This document shows positions 44,128 to 56,046 of a stretch of 64,000 nucleotides of DNA, piece by piece (the stretch's first letter is position 1; each line of letters opens with the position of its first letter). Source of the stretch: Piscinibacter sp. (lineage in GTDB: Bacteria; Pseudomonadota; Gammaproteobacteria; Burkholderiales; Burkholderiaceae_C); the NCBI GenBank assembly GCA_016706565.1, contig JADJJI010000005.1, positions 336,001-400,000 of the forward strand, written 5' to 3'. Position numbers and translations under genes: made by a program. Under the pieces are notes generated by a model. The model was not told where the DNA came from. It saw only the letters and a list, made by a program, of their open reading frames with translations, and ran no database searches.

Positions 44128-45312
44128 ATGCACAAGCGCACCACCCTGCGTGCCCTGGCGGCCGCCACGATGTCCCTGGGCCTCGGCCTGGCGGCCCAGT
44201 CGGCCTCGGCGGCCGATACCGGCCCGATCAAGATCGGCCTCGTCCTGCCGATGACCGGCCAGCAGGCTTCGACCGGCCGGCAGATCGACGCCGCGGTCAA
44301 GCTCTACATGGCGCAGAACAACCCGGTGATCGGTGGCCGCAAGGTCGAGGTGATCGTCAAGGACGACGCCAGCACGCCCGACCAGACGCGCCGCCTGGCG
44401 CAGGAGCTGGTCGTCAACGACAAGGTCGTGGCGCTGGCCGGCTTCGGCATCACGCCCTCGGCAATGGCCACCGCGCCGATCGCCACGCAGAGCAAGACGC
44501 CGATGGTCGTGATGGCCGCGGCCACCTCCGCGATCACCGAGGCCTCGCCCTACGTCGTGCGCACCAGCTTCACGCTGCCGCAGGCGGCCGTGGCAATCGC
44601 CGAATGGGCGAACAAGAACGGCATCAAGAAGGTCGTCTCGCTGGTCAGCGACTACGGCCCCGGCATCGACGCCGAGAAGTATTTCGCCGACCGCATCACC
44701 CTCAACAGCGGCCAGGTGCTCGAGAAGCTGCGCACGCCGCTGCGCGCGCCCGACTTCGCGCCGGTGCTGCAGAAGGTGCGCGATGCCAGCCCGCAGGCGC
44801 TGTTCGTGTTCCTGCCCTCGGGCCAGGGCGCGGCCTTCATGAAGCAGTTCGCCGAGCGCGGCCTCGACAAGGCCGGGATCCGGCTGATCGGCACCGGCGA
44901 CATCACCGACGACGACCAGCTCGCCGACATGGGTGACGTGGCGCTGGGTGTGGTCACCTCGCACCACTACTCGGCCAACCACAAGTCGGCGGTGAACCAG
45001 AAGTTCGTCGAGGCCTTCAAGAAGGCCAACAACGGCATGCGCCCGAACTTCATGGCCGTCGGCGGCTACGACGGCATGCGCGTCATCGTCGAAGGCCTGA
45101 AGGCGAGCAAGGGTGCCGGCGGCGACGCGCTGCTGGCCGGCATGAAGGGCCAGATCTTCGAGAGCCCGCGCGGCCCGGTGCTGATCGACGCGCAGACGCG
45201 CGACATCGTGCACGACATGTACGTGCGCAAGGTGGAGAAGGTCGGCGGCGAACTGCACAACGTCGAGTTCGACGCCATCAAGGCGATGAAAGACCCGGGG
45301 AAGTCCAAGTAA
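44128..45312 (+). CDS. ABC transporter substrate-binding protein, aromatic-acid/LivK type (system 3)
   Basis: 394 residues. Signal peptide ends near QSASAADTG; the mature part starts PIKIGLVLPMTGQQASTG. Family Peripla_BP_6. CTGGAGACAG precedes the ATG. It begins 213 bases after vanB on the same strand, with its own likely promoter in between. Uptake of vanillate, 4-hydroxybenzoate or related acids is plausible from position. Confidence 0.9.
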   Translation: MHKRTTLRALAAATMSLGLGLAAQSASAADTGPIKIGLVLPMTGQQASTGRQIDAAVKLYMAQNNPVIGGRKVEVIVKDDASTPDQTRRLAQELVVNDKVVALAGFGITPSAMATAPIATQSKTPMVVMAAATSAITEASPYVVRTSFTLPQAAVAIAEWANKNGIKKVVSLVSDYGPGIDAEKYFADRITLNSGQVLEKLRTPLRAPDFAPVLQKVRDASPQALFVFLPSGQGAAFMKQFAERGLDKAGIRLIGTGDITDDDQLADMGDVALGVVTSHHYSANHKSAVNQKFVEAFKKANNGMRPNFMAVGGYDGMRVIVEGLKASKGAGGDALLAGMKGQIFESPRGPVLIDAQTRDIVHDMYVRKVEKVGGELHNVEFDAIKAMKDPGKSK

Positions 45313-45322
45313 CCGAGAAGAA

Positions 45323-45338
45323 GCCCTCCCAAGAGGGC
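45323..45338 (+). terminator. Intercistronic hairpin between SBP and livH-type genes (system 3)
   Basis: GCCCTCCCAAGAGGGC: six-base perfect stem, four-base loop, between the SBP stop (45312) and the permease start (45347). No T-tract follows, so it is more likely an RNA-stability or processing hairpin than a full terminator. It is at the same position as the terminator-like hairpin of system 1. Confidence 0.45.
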
Positions 45339-45346
45339 CTCTGACG

Positions 45347-46207
45347 ATGCTCACACTGCTCTTCGACGGCATCGCCTACGGCATGCTGCTGTTCGTGCTC
45401 GCCGTCGGGCTGGCGGTGACGCTCGGGTTGATGAACTTCGTCAACCTGGCGCACGGCGCCTTCGCGATGGCGGGCGGCTACGTCACCGTGCTGCTGATGG
45501 ACCGCGCCGGCGTGCCCTTCCTGGCCACGCTGCCGCTGGCCTTCCTGCTGCCGGCGCTGGTGGGCGCCGTGGCGGAGCGGCTGCTCTACCGGCCGATGTA
45601 CAAGCGGCCGCACCTGGACCACGTGCTGTTCTCCATCGGCCTGGTGTTCATGACGGTCGCCGCGGTCGACTGGCTGGTCGGCTCGCAGCAGCAGATCGTC
45701 AAGCTGCCGATGTGGCTGCAGGGCCGTTTCGAGATCGCCGGCGTGGGCATCGGCAAGTACCGGCTGTTCATCATCATCGTCTGCCTGCTGCTCACGCTGA
45801 TGCTGCAGTGGGTGCTCGGCCGCACGCGTTTCGGCAGCCGGCTGCGCGCGGCGGTCGATGACCCGCGCGTGGCCGCCGGCCTGGGCATCGACGTCAACAC
45901 CGTGTTCAGCGTCACCTTCGCGGTCGGCTCGGGCCTGGCCGGCCTGGGCGGCGCGCTGGGGGCCGAGGTGCTCGGCCTCGACCCGAGCTTCCCGCTCAAG
46001 TTCATGATCTATTTCCTCATCGTCGTCTCGGTCGGCGGCACCACCACCATCACCGGGCCGCTGCTGGCAGCGCTGCTGCTGGGCATCGCCGACGTGATGG
46101 GCAAGTACTACGTGCCGCAACTCGGCGCCTTCGTCGTCTACCTGCTGATGGTGATCATCCTGTTCGTCCGCCCGCAGGGGCTGTTCGGCCGCGGAGCCAC
46201 CCGATGA
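45347..46207 (+). CDS. LivH-type ABC transporter permease (system 3)
   Basis: 286 residues, polytopic. Starts MLTLLFDGIAYGMLLFVLAV with GLMNFVNLAHGAFAMAGGY, the typical LivH N-terminal block; the cytoplasmic loop is RAAVDDPRVAAGLGID. It overlaps the LivM-type gene by four bases. Confidence 0.93.
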   Translation: MLTLLFDGIAYGMLLFVLAVGLAVTLGLMNFVNLAHGAFAMAGGYVTVLLMDRAGVPFLATLPLAFLLPALVGAVAERLLYRPMYKRPHLDHVLFSIGLVFMTVAAVDWLVGSQQQIVKLPMWLQGRFEIAGVGIGKYRLFIIIVCLLLTLMLQWVLGRTRFGSRLRAAVDDPRVAAGLGIDVNTVFSVTFAVGSGLAGLGGALGAEVLGLDPSFPLKFMIYFLIVVSVGGTTTITGPLLAALLLGIADVMGKYYVPQLGAFVVYLLMVIILFVRPQGLFGRGATR

Positions 46208-47154
46208 GCGCTGCCCAGTCGATCGCTGCCGACCGCCGCTGGCGGCCCTGGGAGCTGGCGCTCATCGCGGCGCTGGCGATCTCGTGGTTCGCCGCCGGCG
46301 CCGAGCATTCGCTGCTGGGCAACGAGATCGCCATCTTCGCGCTGTTTGCGCTCTCGCTCGACCTGATCCTCGGCTACGCCGGCATCATCTCGCTGGGCCA
46401 TGCCGCGTTTTTCGGCGTCGGTGCCTACACGGCGGCGCTGTTTGCCAAGCACGTGATGCCGGATCCGCTGGTTGGCCTCGTCGTGGGCACGGCCGCCGCC
46501 GCGCTTCTCGGCGCACTGTCCAGCGTGCTGGTGATGCGCGGCTCCGACCTGGCCCGGCTGATGATCACGCTGGGCGTGGCGGCCATCCTCTACGAACTCG
46601 CCAACAAGCTCGAGTTCACCGGCGGCGCCGACGGCCTGCAAGGCGTGAGCATGGGTCTGCTGCTCGGCCGCTTCGAGTTCGACCTCTATGGCCGCACCGC
46701 CTTCGCCTACTCGCTGGTGCTGTTGGTGATCTGCCTGCTGATCGCGCGGCGCATCGTCGCCTCGCCCTTCGGCTGGTCGCTGCGCGCGATCCGCGACAAC
46801 CGTCTGCGTGCCGCGGCGATCGGACTGAACGTCGACCTGCGCCTGGGTGCCGTCTACACCCTCGCCGCTGCGATGGCCGGCACGGCCGGCGCGCTGCTGG
46901 CGCAGACCACCGGCTTCGCCTCGCTCGACGTGCTCGACTTCCATCGCAGCGCCGACGTGATGCTGATGCTGATCATCGGCGGCACCGGCTGGCTGTGGGG
47001 CGGCGTGCTCGGCGCCATCGGCTTCAAGCTGATGCACAGCGTGCTGTCGGCCTGGACGCCGCAGTACTGGACCTTCTGGCTCGGCCTGTTCCTCGTCGTG
47101 CTCGTCATGGTCGGGCGCGACCGCTTCTTCAAGCCCTGGACGTGGTGGAAATGA
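46204..47154 (+). CDS. LivM-type ABC transporter permease (system 3)
   Basis: 316 residues. Conserved SLGHAAFFGVGAYTAALF and the loop SLRAIRDNRLRAAAIGLN. The terminal segment ends PWTWWK. Followed by an 88-base gap with a GC-rich hairpin before the LivG-type gene. Confidence 0.93.
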   Translation: MSAAQSIAADRRWRPWELALIAALAISWFAAGAEHSLLGNEIAIFALFALSLDLILGYAGIISLGHAAFFGVGAYTAALFAKHVMPDPLVGLVVGTAAAALLGALSSVLVMRGSDLARLMITLGVAAILYELANKLEFTGGADGLQGVSMGLLLGRFEFDLYGRTAFAYSLVLLVICLLIARRIVASPFGWSLRAIRDNRLRAAAIGLNVDLRLGAVYTLAAAMAGTAGALLAQTTGFASLDVLDFHRSADVMLMLIIGGTGWLWGGVLGAIGFKLMHSVLSAWTPQYWTFWLGLFLVVLVMVGRDRFFKPWTWWK

Positions 47155-47181
47155 CGACTCCCGGTCTTGGGCGCACCGAAG

Positions 47182-47203
47182 CCCACCCCCGAAGGGGGCG
47201 CGG
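47182..47203. repeat. GC-rich hairpin element between livM- and livG-type genes
   Basis: CCCCC-GAA-GGGGG core (47186-47198) flanked by GCCC and GGGC, in an 88-base gap that otherwise holds no gene. It resembles the REP-like hairpins of Burkholderiales and the 14841-14906 element in spirit but not in exact sequence. Confidence 0.4.
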
Positions 47204-47242
47204 GCCAGCTTGGGAGCGGCCCGGCGCTCGGCCCGCAACGCT

Positions 47243-47998
47243 ATGACAACCGTCCTCGAAACGCGCAACCTGGTGAAGCGCTTCGGCGGCTTCGCGGCCA
47301 CCAACGACGTCTCGCTGAAGGTCGAGAAGGGCGCGCGCCAGGCGCTGATCGGCCCGAACGGCGCCGGCAAGACCACGCTGATCAACCTGCTCACCGGTGT
47401 GCTGGAGCCGACCGCGGGCACCGTGATGCTCGAGGGCGAGGACATCACGAAGCTGCCCTCGCACCAGCGCGTGCGCCGCGGCATCGTGCGCACCTTCCAG
47501 ATCAACCAGCTGTTCAGCGAACTGACACCGCTGCAGTCGCTGGCACTGACCGTGTCCAACCAGCTGGGCATCAGCGCGCGCTTCTGGCAGGCGCTGGGCC
47601 GCGACGAGCGCGTGGCGGCGCGCTGCGAGCAACTGCTTGCGCAATTCCACCTCGACGACGTGCAGGACCAGAAGGTCGCGCTGCTGGCCTACGGCAAGCG
47701 CCGCCAGCTCGAGATCGCCACCGCGCTGGCCTGCGCGCCGCGCGTGCTGCTGCTCGACGAGCCGGTGGCCGGCGTGCCCGAGGGCGAGCGGCAGGAGATC
47801 TTCGACATCGTCAACGCGCTGCCCGCCGAGGTAACGGTGCTGCTCATCGAGCACGACATGGACCTGGTCTTCAACTTCGCGCGCACGGTGTCGGTGCTGG
47901 TCAACGGCTCGTTGTTCGCCGAGGGCGACGTGAAGAGCATCGCCAACGATCCGCGGGTGAAGTCGGTCTACCTCGGGGAGGGCACGCCGCATGGCTGA
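47243..47998 (+). CDS. LivG-type ABC transporter ATP-binding protein (system 3)
   Basis: 251 residues from the ATG at 47243; an upstream in-frame start at 47210 is in the hairpin element and unlikely. Walker A GPNGAGKTT, Walker B VLLLDEPVAGVPE, switch LLIEHDMDLVF. The signature region reads LLAYGKRRQLEIA, as is common in LivG. Overlaps the LivF gene by eight bases. Confidence 0.93.
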   Translation: MTTVLETRNLVKRFGGFAATNDVSLKVEKGARQALIGPNGAGKTTLINLLTGVLEPTAGTVMLEGEDITKLPSHQRVRRGIVRTFQINQLFSELTPLQSLALTVSNQLGISARFWQALGRDERVAARCEQLLAQFHLDDVQDQKVALLAYGKRRQLEIATALACAPRVLLLDEPVAGVPEGERQEIFDIVNALPAEVTVLLIEHDMDLVFNFARTVSVLVNGSLFAEGDVKSIANDPRVKSVYLGEGTPHG

Positions 47999-48698
47999 AC
48001 TGCTGCGGGTTGAAGGCCTGAAGGCGGGCTACGGCGAGGCCGTGGTGGTGCAGGGCGTCGACCTGGTGCTGGAAAAGGGCCGCTCGCTGGCGCTGCTCGG
48101 CCGCAACGGCACCGGCAAGACGACGCTGCTGAACACGCTGGTCGGCGCGACGCGCCGCCACGCCGGGCGCATCGTGCTCGACGGCGAAGACATCTCCACG
48201 ATGCCCTCGTTCAAGCGCGCCGCCGCCGGCATCGGCTGGGTGCCGCAGGAGCGCAACATCTTCAAATCGCTGACAGTCGACGAGAACCTCAGCGCCGTGG
48301 CGCGGCCGGGGCCGTGGACGGTGGCACGTGCCTTCGAAATGTTCCCGCGCCTGGCCGAGCGGCGCACGAATATGGGCAACGAACTCTCCGGCGGCGAGCA
48401 GCAGATGCTCGCCGTGGCGCGCGCGCTGGTGCTCAACCCCAAGCTGCTGCTGCTCGACGAGCCGCTCGAAGGCCTGGCGCCGATCATCGTCGAGGAGCTG
48501 CTGCGCTCGATCGCGCGCGTGGTGCGCGACGAAGGCATGTCGGCCATCATCGTCGAGCAGAACCCGCGCATGATCCTGCCGATCACCCACACGGCCGTGG
48601 TGCTCGACCGCGGCGCCGTGGTGCACCGCGGTGAGAGCGAGGCCCTGCTGGCCGATCCGGCCACGCTCGACAGGTGGCTCGCCGTGGCGAGCCACTGA
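47991..48698 (+). CDS. LivF-type ABC transporter ATP-binding protein (system 3)
   Basis: 235 residues. Walker A GRNGTGKTT, signature LSGGEQQML, Walker B LLLLDEPLEGLAP, then IIVEQNPRMIL. It is the last gene of the third importer; a 110-base gap precedes the next gene. Confidence 0.93.
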   Translation: MAELLRVEGLKAGYGEAVVVQGVDLVLEKGRSLALLGRNGTGKTTLLNTLVGATRRHAGRIVLDGEDISTMPSFKRAAAGIGWVPQERNIFKSLTVDENLSAVARPGPWTVARAFEMFPRLAERRTNMGNELSGGEQQMLAVARALVLNPKLLLLDEPLEGLAPIIVEELLRSIARVVRDEGMSAIIVEQNPRMILPITHTAVVLDRGAVVHRGESEALLADPATLDRWLAVASH

Positions 48699-48808
48699 GC
48701 CGGCGACCAGCCCCCGCAGCCGCGCGAGCGGCCGTAACGCCCGCATAACGCCCGTCCGACCAGACTGCGGCTGCGTGACCTGCGCGGCCGACCAGTGGGG
48801 AGAGGGCG

Positions 48809-51112
48809 ATGAATCCAATCGACGAGCGACGCCGGCGTTTCCTGGCTCTGGCCGGACCCGGCATGGTGCTGCTCTCGACAGGCGGGTTGGCCGCCTGCGG
48901 TGGGGGCGGTGACACGGCTGCCGGCGACGGCGGTGCTGGCGGCGGTGGCGGTGGCGGCGGAGCACCCGGCAGCGGGACGCCCGGCGCCGCGGTCAGCCCC
49001 GCATTGAGGCTGGCCACGCTGGAGTCGGCGCGCGCGGCGCTTGCCGGGCTGGCAGCGGGTGCCGCTCGATTCGACAGCACGGCGCTCGCACTCGCGCTGC
49101 AGGCGCTGCCAGGGCTGGAGACGGTAGGCATCTCGACCCGCGTCGGCAATGTCTGGGCGCGCTTTACCGACGGTCAGTACCTGGTCGTGCCGAACAATCT
49201 GGAGCCGGCAGCGGCCACAGGCATTGCTCCCGCGGTGCCGTCGCGTGCGGGTGGCCTGCGCAAGCGTGCCGCTGCCGCGGGGGAGTTCGACACGCCCGCC
49301 ATCCTCACGGGCCAGCAGTACCGCCAGGTGGATACGTTCGGCGAGGTGCCCTTGAACGCCAGCGTGGATGCCGCGCACCTGTGCAGCGATTGGGTCGACG
49401 CCAACACGCTGCCGCAACTGCGCACCATGGCGCTGGGCAGAGGTTTCGTGCTGCCGGGCGCCGTGAGCGGCGAGACGCTCGACCCGTCGCTGATGAACGG
49501 CATCGAGGGGCTGCGGTCGGTCCAGGGCGACGGCGTGTTCTTCGTCACCGCCCAGGCGGCGCAGGCCGGGCCCGACGCCAGCCCGCGCACGCTGATCTGC
49601 CTCGACACGCTGGCCAGCGAGGCCAACCTGGACCGCTACGACGCCGAGCTGAAGGCCGGCGCCGTGGCCCATGCCGTTCGGCTGCGCGGTGTGAACGGCG
49701 CCTGGGAGGCCGTTGCGGGCCTGGCCATCGGGCCCGAATGGGCCAGCCTGAACTTCTGGAGCTTTCCGGTCGAGAGCGTCGGCATCCTCAACCTCACTGG
49801 TGCACCAGACATGTTGGACTGGGTGCAGGTGCTGACAGCAGCGCACCTGCGCCACATCCTGGTCTGGCGCGGCGCCGTGCCATGGCAGCGCATGCTGGCC
49901 TTCGCCGACGACCTGATCCAGCTGAACCTGGCCACCAACAAGCTCGACGGTCGCAACGTGCGCCAGAACCCCGAACCGCGACTGCGCGCGTACGGCATGG
50001 GCGAAACGCTCTCCCACCTGATGTCGCGCGGCCTGGCCGGCAGTGGCAACGCGTCCCTCGACTACCTTCAGGAGCGTCAGCCAGCCCTCTTCGTGAACAC
50101 GTTGCTGCCGACGATCGACTACGTGCTGATCAAGGAGAACTCGCTCGAGATCGAACTCGTCGGGCAGTTCGGGCACGCTGCCGCCGGTATGCCGGTGAGT
50201 CGGCAGCCGTCGCAGCCGGAGACGGTGACGATGGGGTCGCAGCTGCTGGCCGGCAGCAGTGATTCAGGTCGATTTCAGGAGCCGCTGCTCGCGCGTGCCG
50301 CCGATCCGCTGCTGACAGGAGCCGAGCCGCTGAGCAGCCCGACCTGGGAAGGCGGGTTGCTGCAAGGCCCGCTGCGGCAACCCGAGCTGGAGCGCGGAGG
50401 CTACGTGCAGGTGGTCAACGGCGGGCGCTGCAGCAATGTCGTTCCGGTCACGCACTGGGAGATCCCGATCCAGGCGGTGCTGAGCATCGACGAACTCACG
50501 CTGACGACGACGATCACCGTGCGCATGCGCGCGGACGTGCATGGCTGGCGCCTGGAGCCCGACGCCTATGCACGCAACAGCATCCCGCAGGGCTTCCTGG
50601 CGGCCTCGGTGCACAGCCGCGCCGACTTCAGTGCCAGCGGCAGCATCAGCCGCTACGACGCCAGCACTCGTACGCGCACCACGATCACCTGGAGCGGCAA
50701 CGGCGGCATGGGCAACCAGATCGGCGCGTTCCTCGTCAACTTCAGCGGCACGGTCCTCTGGGACTCACGAGAGGTGACACAGGTGCAGCTCGCGCTGGGC
50801 GGGGCCGGAGGCGCTGTCTACAACCAGCAGAAGGTCACCGAGCAGTTCGACATCAACGGCGACCTGCTCAGGCGCACGGAGGAAAACGGGGCGCTGCCGG
50901 TGAGCCTGTTTGCCTTCGGCCCCGGCGCGAGCGGCGGGCTGCTGGAGATGCGCTTCGACGACCAGTGGAACCTGCTCGCCGGCTCGTTCGACATGCTGCC
51001 GGTCAACAGCGACATCCTGCCCGCGCCGCCGCAGCGCGTGATGCGCACGCGGCTGAGCTGGCCACAGGTGGTGCCGGACTTCCCGCCGCGCAACGACTTC
51101 GGGGGGGCCTGA
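48809..51112 (+). CDS. Large predicted Tat-type lipoprotein of unknown function
   Basis: 767 residues. The N-terminus ERRRRFLALAG resembles a twin-arginine signal and runs into the lipobox LAAC, followed by a long Gly-rich linker (residues about 31-57). The body is mixed alpha/beta with no recognised catalytic motif. Late strands (TRTTITWSGNGG, NFSGTVLWDSRE) look beta-rich. It is convergent with pobA, with ten bases between stops. It may be exported folded if the Tat prediction holds. No relative is recognised. Confidence 0.72.
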   Translation: MNPIDERRRRFLALAGPGMVLLSTGGLAACGGGGDTAAGDGGAGGGGGGGGAPGSGTPGAAVSPALRLATLESARAALAGLAAGAARFDSTALALALQALPGLETVGISTRVGNVWARFTDGQYLVVPNNLEPAAATGIAPAVPSRAGGLRKRAAAAGEFDTPAILTGQQYRQVDTFGEVPLNASVDAAHLCSDWVDANTLPQLRTMALGRGFVLPGAVSGETLDPSLMNGIEGLRSVQGDGVFFVTAQAAQAGPDASPRTLICLDTLASEANLDRYDAELKAGAVAHAVRLRGVNGAWEAVAGLAIGPEWASLNFWSFPVESVGILNLTGAPDMLDWVQVLTAAHLRHILVWRGAVPWQRMLAFADDLIQLNLATNKLDGRNVRQNPEPRLRAYGMGETLSHLMSRGLAGSGNASLDYLQERQPALFVNTLLPTIDYVLIKENSLEIELVGQFGHAAAGMPVSRQPSQPETVTMGSQLLAGSSDSGRFQEPLLARAADPLLTGAEPLSSPTWEGGLLQGPLRQPELERGGYVQVVNGGRCSNVVPVTHWEIPIQAVLSIDELTLTTTITVRMRADVHGWRLEPDAYARNSIPQGFLAASVHSRADFSASGSISRYDASTRTRTTITWSGNGGMGNQIGAFLVNFSGTVLWDSREVTQVQLALGGAGGAVYNQQKVTEQFDINGDLLRRTEENGALPVSLFAFGPGASGGLLEMRFDDQWNLLAGSFDMLPVNSDILPAPPQRVMRTRLSWPQVVPDFPPRNDFGGA

Positions 51113-51121
51113 AGCAGCCAG

Positions 51122-53121
<2,000 letters not shown>

Positions 53122-53171
53122 GCGGGCTGTCTCGTGAGCCAGGTCAATCTAGCGGCAATCGGCCTGCCGTT

Positions 53172-53186
53172 GTTCAGAAAGAAAAC
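53172..53186. promoter_or_regulatory. Candidate IclR-regulator box upstream of the iclR-pobA unit
   Basis: GTTCAGAAAGAAAAC, seven of the eight arm positions of GTTC-N7-GAAC seen twice before pcaI. It is 50 bases upstream of the regulator start. A separate perfect palindrome TTCGCGCGAA lies at 53199-53208. Confidence 0.35.
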
Positions 53187-53222
53187 ATCTGCGCGATATT
53201 CGCGCGAAGTACCTTCGCTGGC

Positions 53223-53696
53223 TCAGGGTTCCACTGGCAGCGGCGCAGGCGCCTTGATCTCCTCCAGGCAGATCATCGAGCGCACGTCATCGACGCCCGG
53301 GACTTGCATCAGCCGGTCGGTGAGGAACTGCGACAGGCTCTTCAGGTCGCGAGCCACCACCTTGAGCAAGTAGTCACTGTCGCCAGAGACCGTGTGGCAT
53401 TCCAGGATCTGCGGAAAGCTGCGGATGCTCGCCTCGATCTCGCGCACGCGCCCGAACTGTTGGCCGGCGATGTTCAGGCTGACATAGGCCATCACGCCCA
53501 GGCCGATCGCCTCAGGTTGCACCTGCGCGGCATAGCTGCGAATGACGCCGCGCTCCTCCAGAGCGCGCACGCGGCGAAAACACTGCGGCGCCGACAGGTG
53601 CACACGCGCGGAGAGTTCGACGTTGGTGGCACGGCCGTCGGCCTGCAAGGCCTCGAGAATCTTGCGGTCGATGGCGTCGAGAGGGGTGGTTTCCAT
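53223..53696 (-). CDS. Lrp/AsnC family transcriptional regulator
   Basis: 157 residues from the ATG at 53696. Helix-turn-helix NVELSARVHLSAPQCFRRVR followed by the RAM ligand domain (ECHTVSGDSDYLLKVVARDL). Divergent from the ornithine aminotransferase gene, 125 bases apart. It probably activates or represses that gene in response to an amino acid such as ornithine or arginine (inference). Confidence 0.93.
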   Translation of the reverse strand: METTPLDAIDRKILEALQADGRATNVELSARVHLSAPQCFRRVRALEERGVIRSYAAQVQPEAIGLGVMAYVSLNIAGQQFGRVREIEASIRSFPQILECHTVSGDSDYLLKVVARDLKSLSQFLTDRLMQVPGVDDVRSMICLEEIKAPAPLPVEP

Positions 53697-53821
53697 GTCG
53701 GAGTCGTCCTGTTGTGCAAGAAGCATGCACCGAACGACGAACCCATGCAACTCTTGGAAAGCACATTTCGCGCGGTGGCGCCTAGAGTTGCGAGATCCAG
53801 GATCCATTGCAGGAAATCGCC

Positions 53822-55105
53822 ATGAGCACCACTGCCCGCGCCGCAGCGCTGCGTTCGCGCACCACCACCGCCGACCCGATCGAGCTCGAAGCCCGCCATG
53901 GCGCGCACAACTATCACCCGCTGCCGGTGGTGATCTCCCGCGGCGAAGGTGTGTGGCTGTTCGACACCGACGGCCGCCGCTATCTGGACATGATGTCGGC
54001 CTACTCGGCGGTGAGCTTCGGCCACGGCCACCCGGTGCTGGTGAAGGCGCTCACCGATCAGGCACAGCGCCTGGCCATCACCTCGCGCGCCTTCCACACC
54101 GACCGGCTCGGCGCTTTCCTCGAGGCGCTGACACGCGCCACCGGCATGGACCGCGCGCTGCCGATGAACTCCGGCGCCGAGGCGGTCGAGACTGCGATCA
54201 AGGCGGCGCGCAAGTGGGCCTACAAGGTCAAGGGCGTGCCCGAGGGGCGGGCGCGCATCCTGGTGGCCGAAGGCAACTTCGCCGGGCGCACCACCACCAT
54301 CGTCGGCTTCTCCAGCGAAGCGCAGTACCGCGATGGCTTCGGGCCGTTCGCGCCCGGCTTCGCCAGCGTGCCGTTCGGCGACGCCGCCGCGCTGGAAGCG
54401 GCGATCACGCCCGACACCGCGGCCTTCATCGTCGAGCCCATCCAGGGCGAGGCCGGCATCGTGGTGCCGCCGGCGGGTTACCTGCGCGCCGTGCGCGAGA
54501 TCTGCACGCGCCGCAACGTGCTGATGATCTGCGACGAGGTGCAGACCGGCCTGGGCCGCACCGGCGCGATGCTCGCCTGCGACCACGAAGGGGTGAAGCC
54601 CGACGGACTGACGCTCGGCAAGGCTCTGGGAGGTGGCTTGCTGCCGGTGAGCGCCTTCCTCGCCCGCGCCGACGTGATGGCGCAGTTCACGCCCGGCGAC
54701 CACGGCAGCACCTTCGGCGGCAACCCTCTCGCCGCGGCGGTGGGGCTGGCGGCGCTGCAGACCTTGGAGAGTGAGCATCTCGCCGAAAGGGCACAACGCG
54801 AAGGCGCGCACCTGATGGCCAGCCTGCGTGCCTTGCGCCATCCTGCCATCACCGACATTCGCGGCAAGGGCTTGCTGGTCGGCGTGCAGATCGACCCGGC
54901 CTTCGCCAGCGCGCGCGCGGTGTGCGAGGCGCTGATGGACGAGGGCGTGCTGACCAAGGACACCCACCACACCGTGGTGCGCCTCGCACCGCCGCTGGTG
55001 ATCGAACGTGCGCAGGTGGATCTGGCGGTGGCGGCGCTCGGTCGCGTGCTGGCGCGGCTGGGGCAACGTGCGGCAAAGCCCGCCGCCGAACCGGCGCTGC
55101 ACTGA
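53822..55105 (+). CDS. rocD: Ornithine aminotransferase
   Basis: 427 residues from the ATG at 53822. Class III aminotransferase features: HGAHNYHPLPVV, DMMSAYSAVSFGHGHP, NSGAEAVETAIKAARKW, the Asp-Glu PLP region LMICDEVQTGLGRTG and the PLP lysine in LTLGKALGGGLLP, then GSTFGGNPLAAAV and KDTHHTVVRLAPPLVI. This set is specific to OAT: ornithine + 2-oxoglutarate to glutamate semialdehyde. It serves arginine/ornithine breakdown or proline synthesis. Confidence 0.92.
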   Translation: MSTTARAAALRSRTTTADPIELEARHGAHNYHPLPVVISRGEGVWLFDTDGRRYLDMMSAYSAVSFGHGHPVLVKALTDQAQRLAITSRAFHTDRLGAFLEALTRATGMDRALPMNSGAEAVETAIKAARKWAYKVKGVPEGRARILVAEGNFAGRTTTIVGFSSEAQYRDGFGPFAPGFASVPFGDAAALEAAITPDTAAFIVEPIQGEAGIVVPPAGYLRAVREICTRRNVLMICDEVQTGLGRTGAMLACDHEGVKPDGLTLGKALGGGLLPVSAFLARADVMAQFTPGDHGSTFGGNPLAAAVGLAALQTLESEHLAERAQREGAHLMASLRALRHPAITDIRGKGLLVGVQIDPAFASARAVCEALMDEGVLTKDTHHTVVRLAPPLVIERAQVDLAVAALGRVLARLGQRAAKPAAEPALH

Positions 55106-55114
55106 AGGGAACAG

Positions 55115-56046
55115 TCAGGCCAGCGTGGCCGGGTCCACGTTGGCGCCGCAAACGATCAGGCAGATGCGCTGCGCCTCGCGCGGCCGCCACGCACCGCTGC
55201 GCAGCGCCGCCAGTGGCAGGGCCGCCGCCGGCTCGACGGCCAGCTTGAACGACTGCCAGAGCAGGCGCTGCGCGTCGCGGATGGCCGAATCGTCGAGCAG
55301 CAAAGAGGTGATCGGATGGCGCTGTGCCACCTCCCACGCGAGGGCACCGATGCGCCGTGCGCCGAGCGCATCGGCGGCGAGGCCGCTCACCTCCACGTCC
55401 ACCGGCTCACCGGCGGCCAGCGCGCGGTGCAGCGTGGGCGCGCCCTGCGGCTCCAGCGCGACGACCTGCGTGCGCCCGCCGAACCACGAGGCGATGCCGC
55501 CCACCAGGCCGCCGCCGCCCACGCTGACCAGCAGCGCATCGGGCACGCCGAGCTGATGCTCGATCTCGCGCGCCAACGTGCCGGCGCCGGCCAGCACTTC
55601 GGGTTGGTCGTAGGCGTGCGTCATCAAGGCGCCGGTTTCGCGCTGGCGTTGCTCGCAGGCGGCCAGCGCTTCGGCGTAGACCGCGCCGGTGACCACCACG
55701 CGCGCTCCCAGGCCTTCGAGCCGCTCGCGCTTGGCGGGCGAGATGACCGTGGGCACGAAGATCTCGGCCGGCACTCCGAGGGCTCGCGCGGCCGTCGCCG
55801 CGGCGATGCCGGCATTGCCGCCCGACGCGGCGATCACGCCGGCCGCCGGGATCGGGTTGGCCAGCAGCCGGTTGAACATGCCGCGCGCCTTGAAGCTGCC
55901 AGAGACCTGCAACTGCTCGAGCTTGAGCCACAGCTCGAAAGGCGGCCCATCGATCTGCAGCGCCGCGCTGGGCAGCACCCAGCTCGGCGTGCGGCGCACG
56001 TGCGGCGCGATGCGCTCGGCCGCCGCTTCGATGTCGGCCGCGGTGA

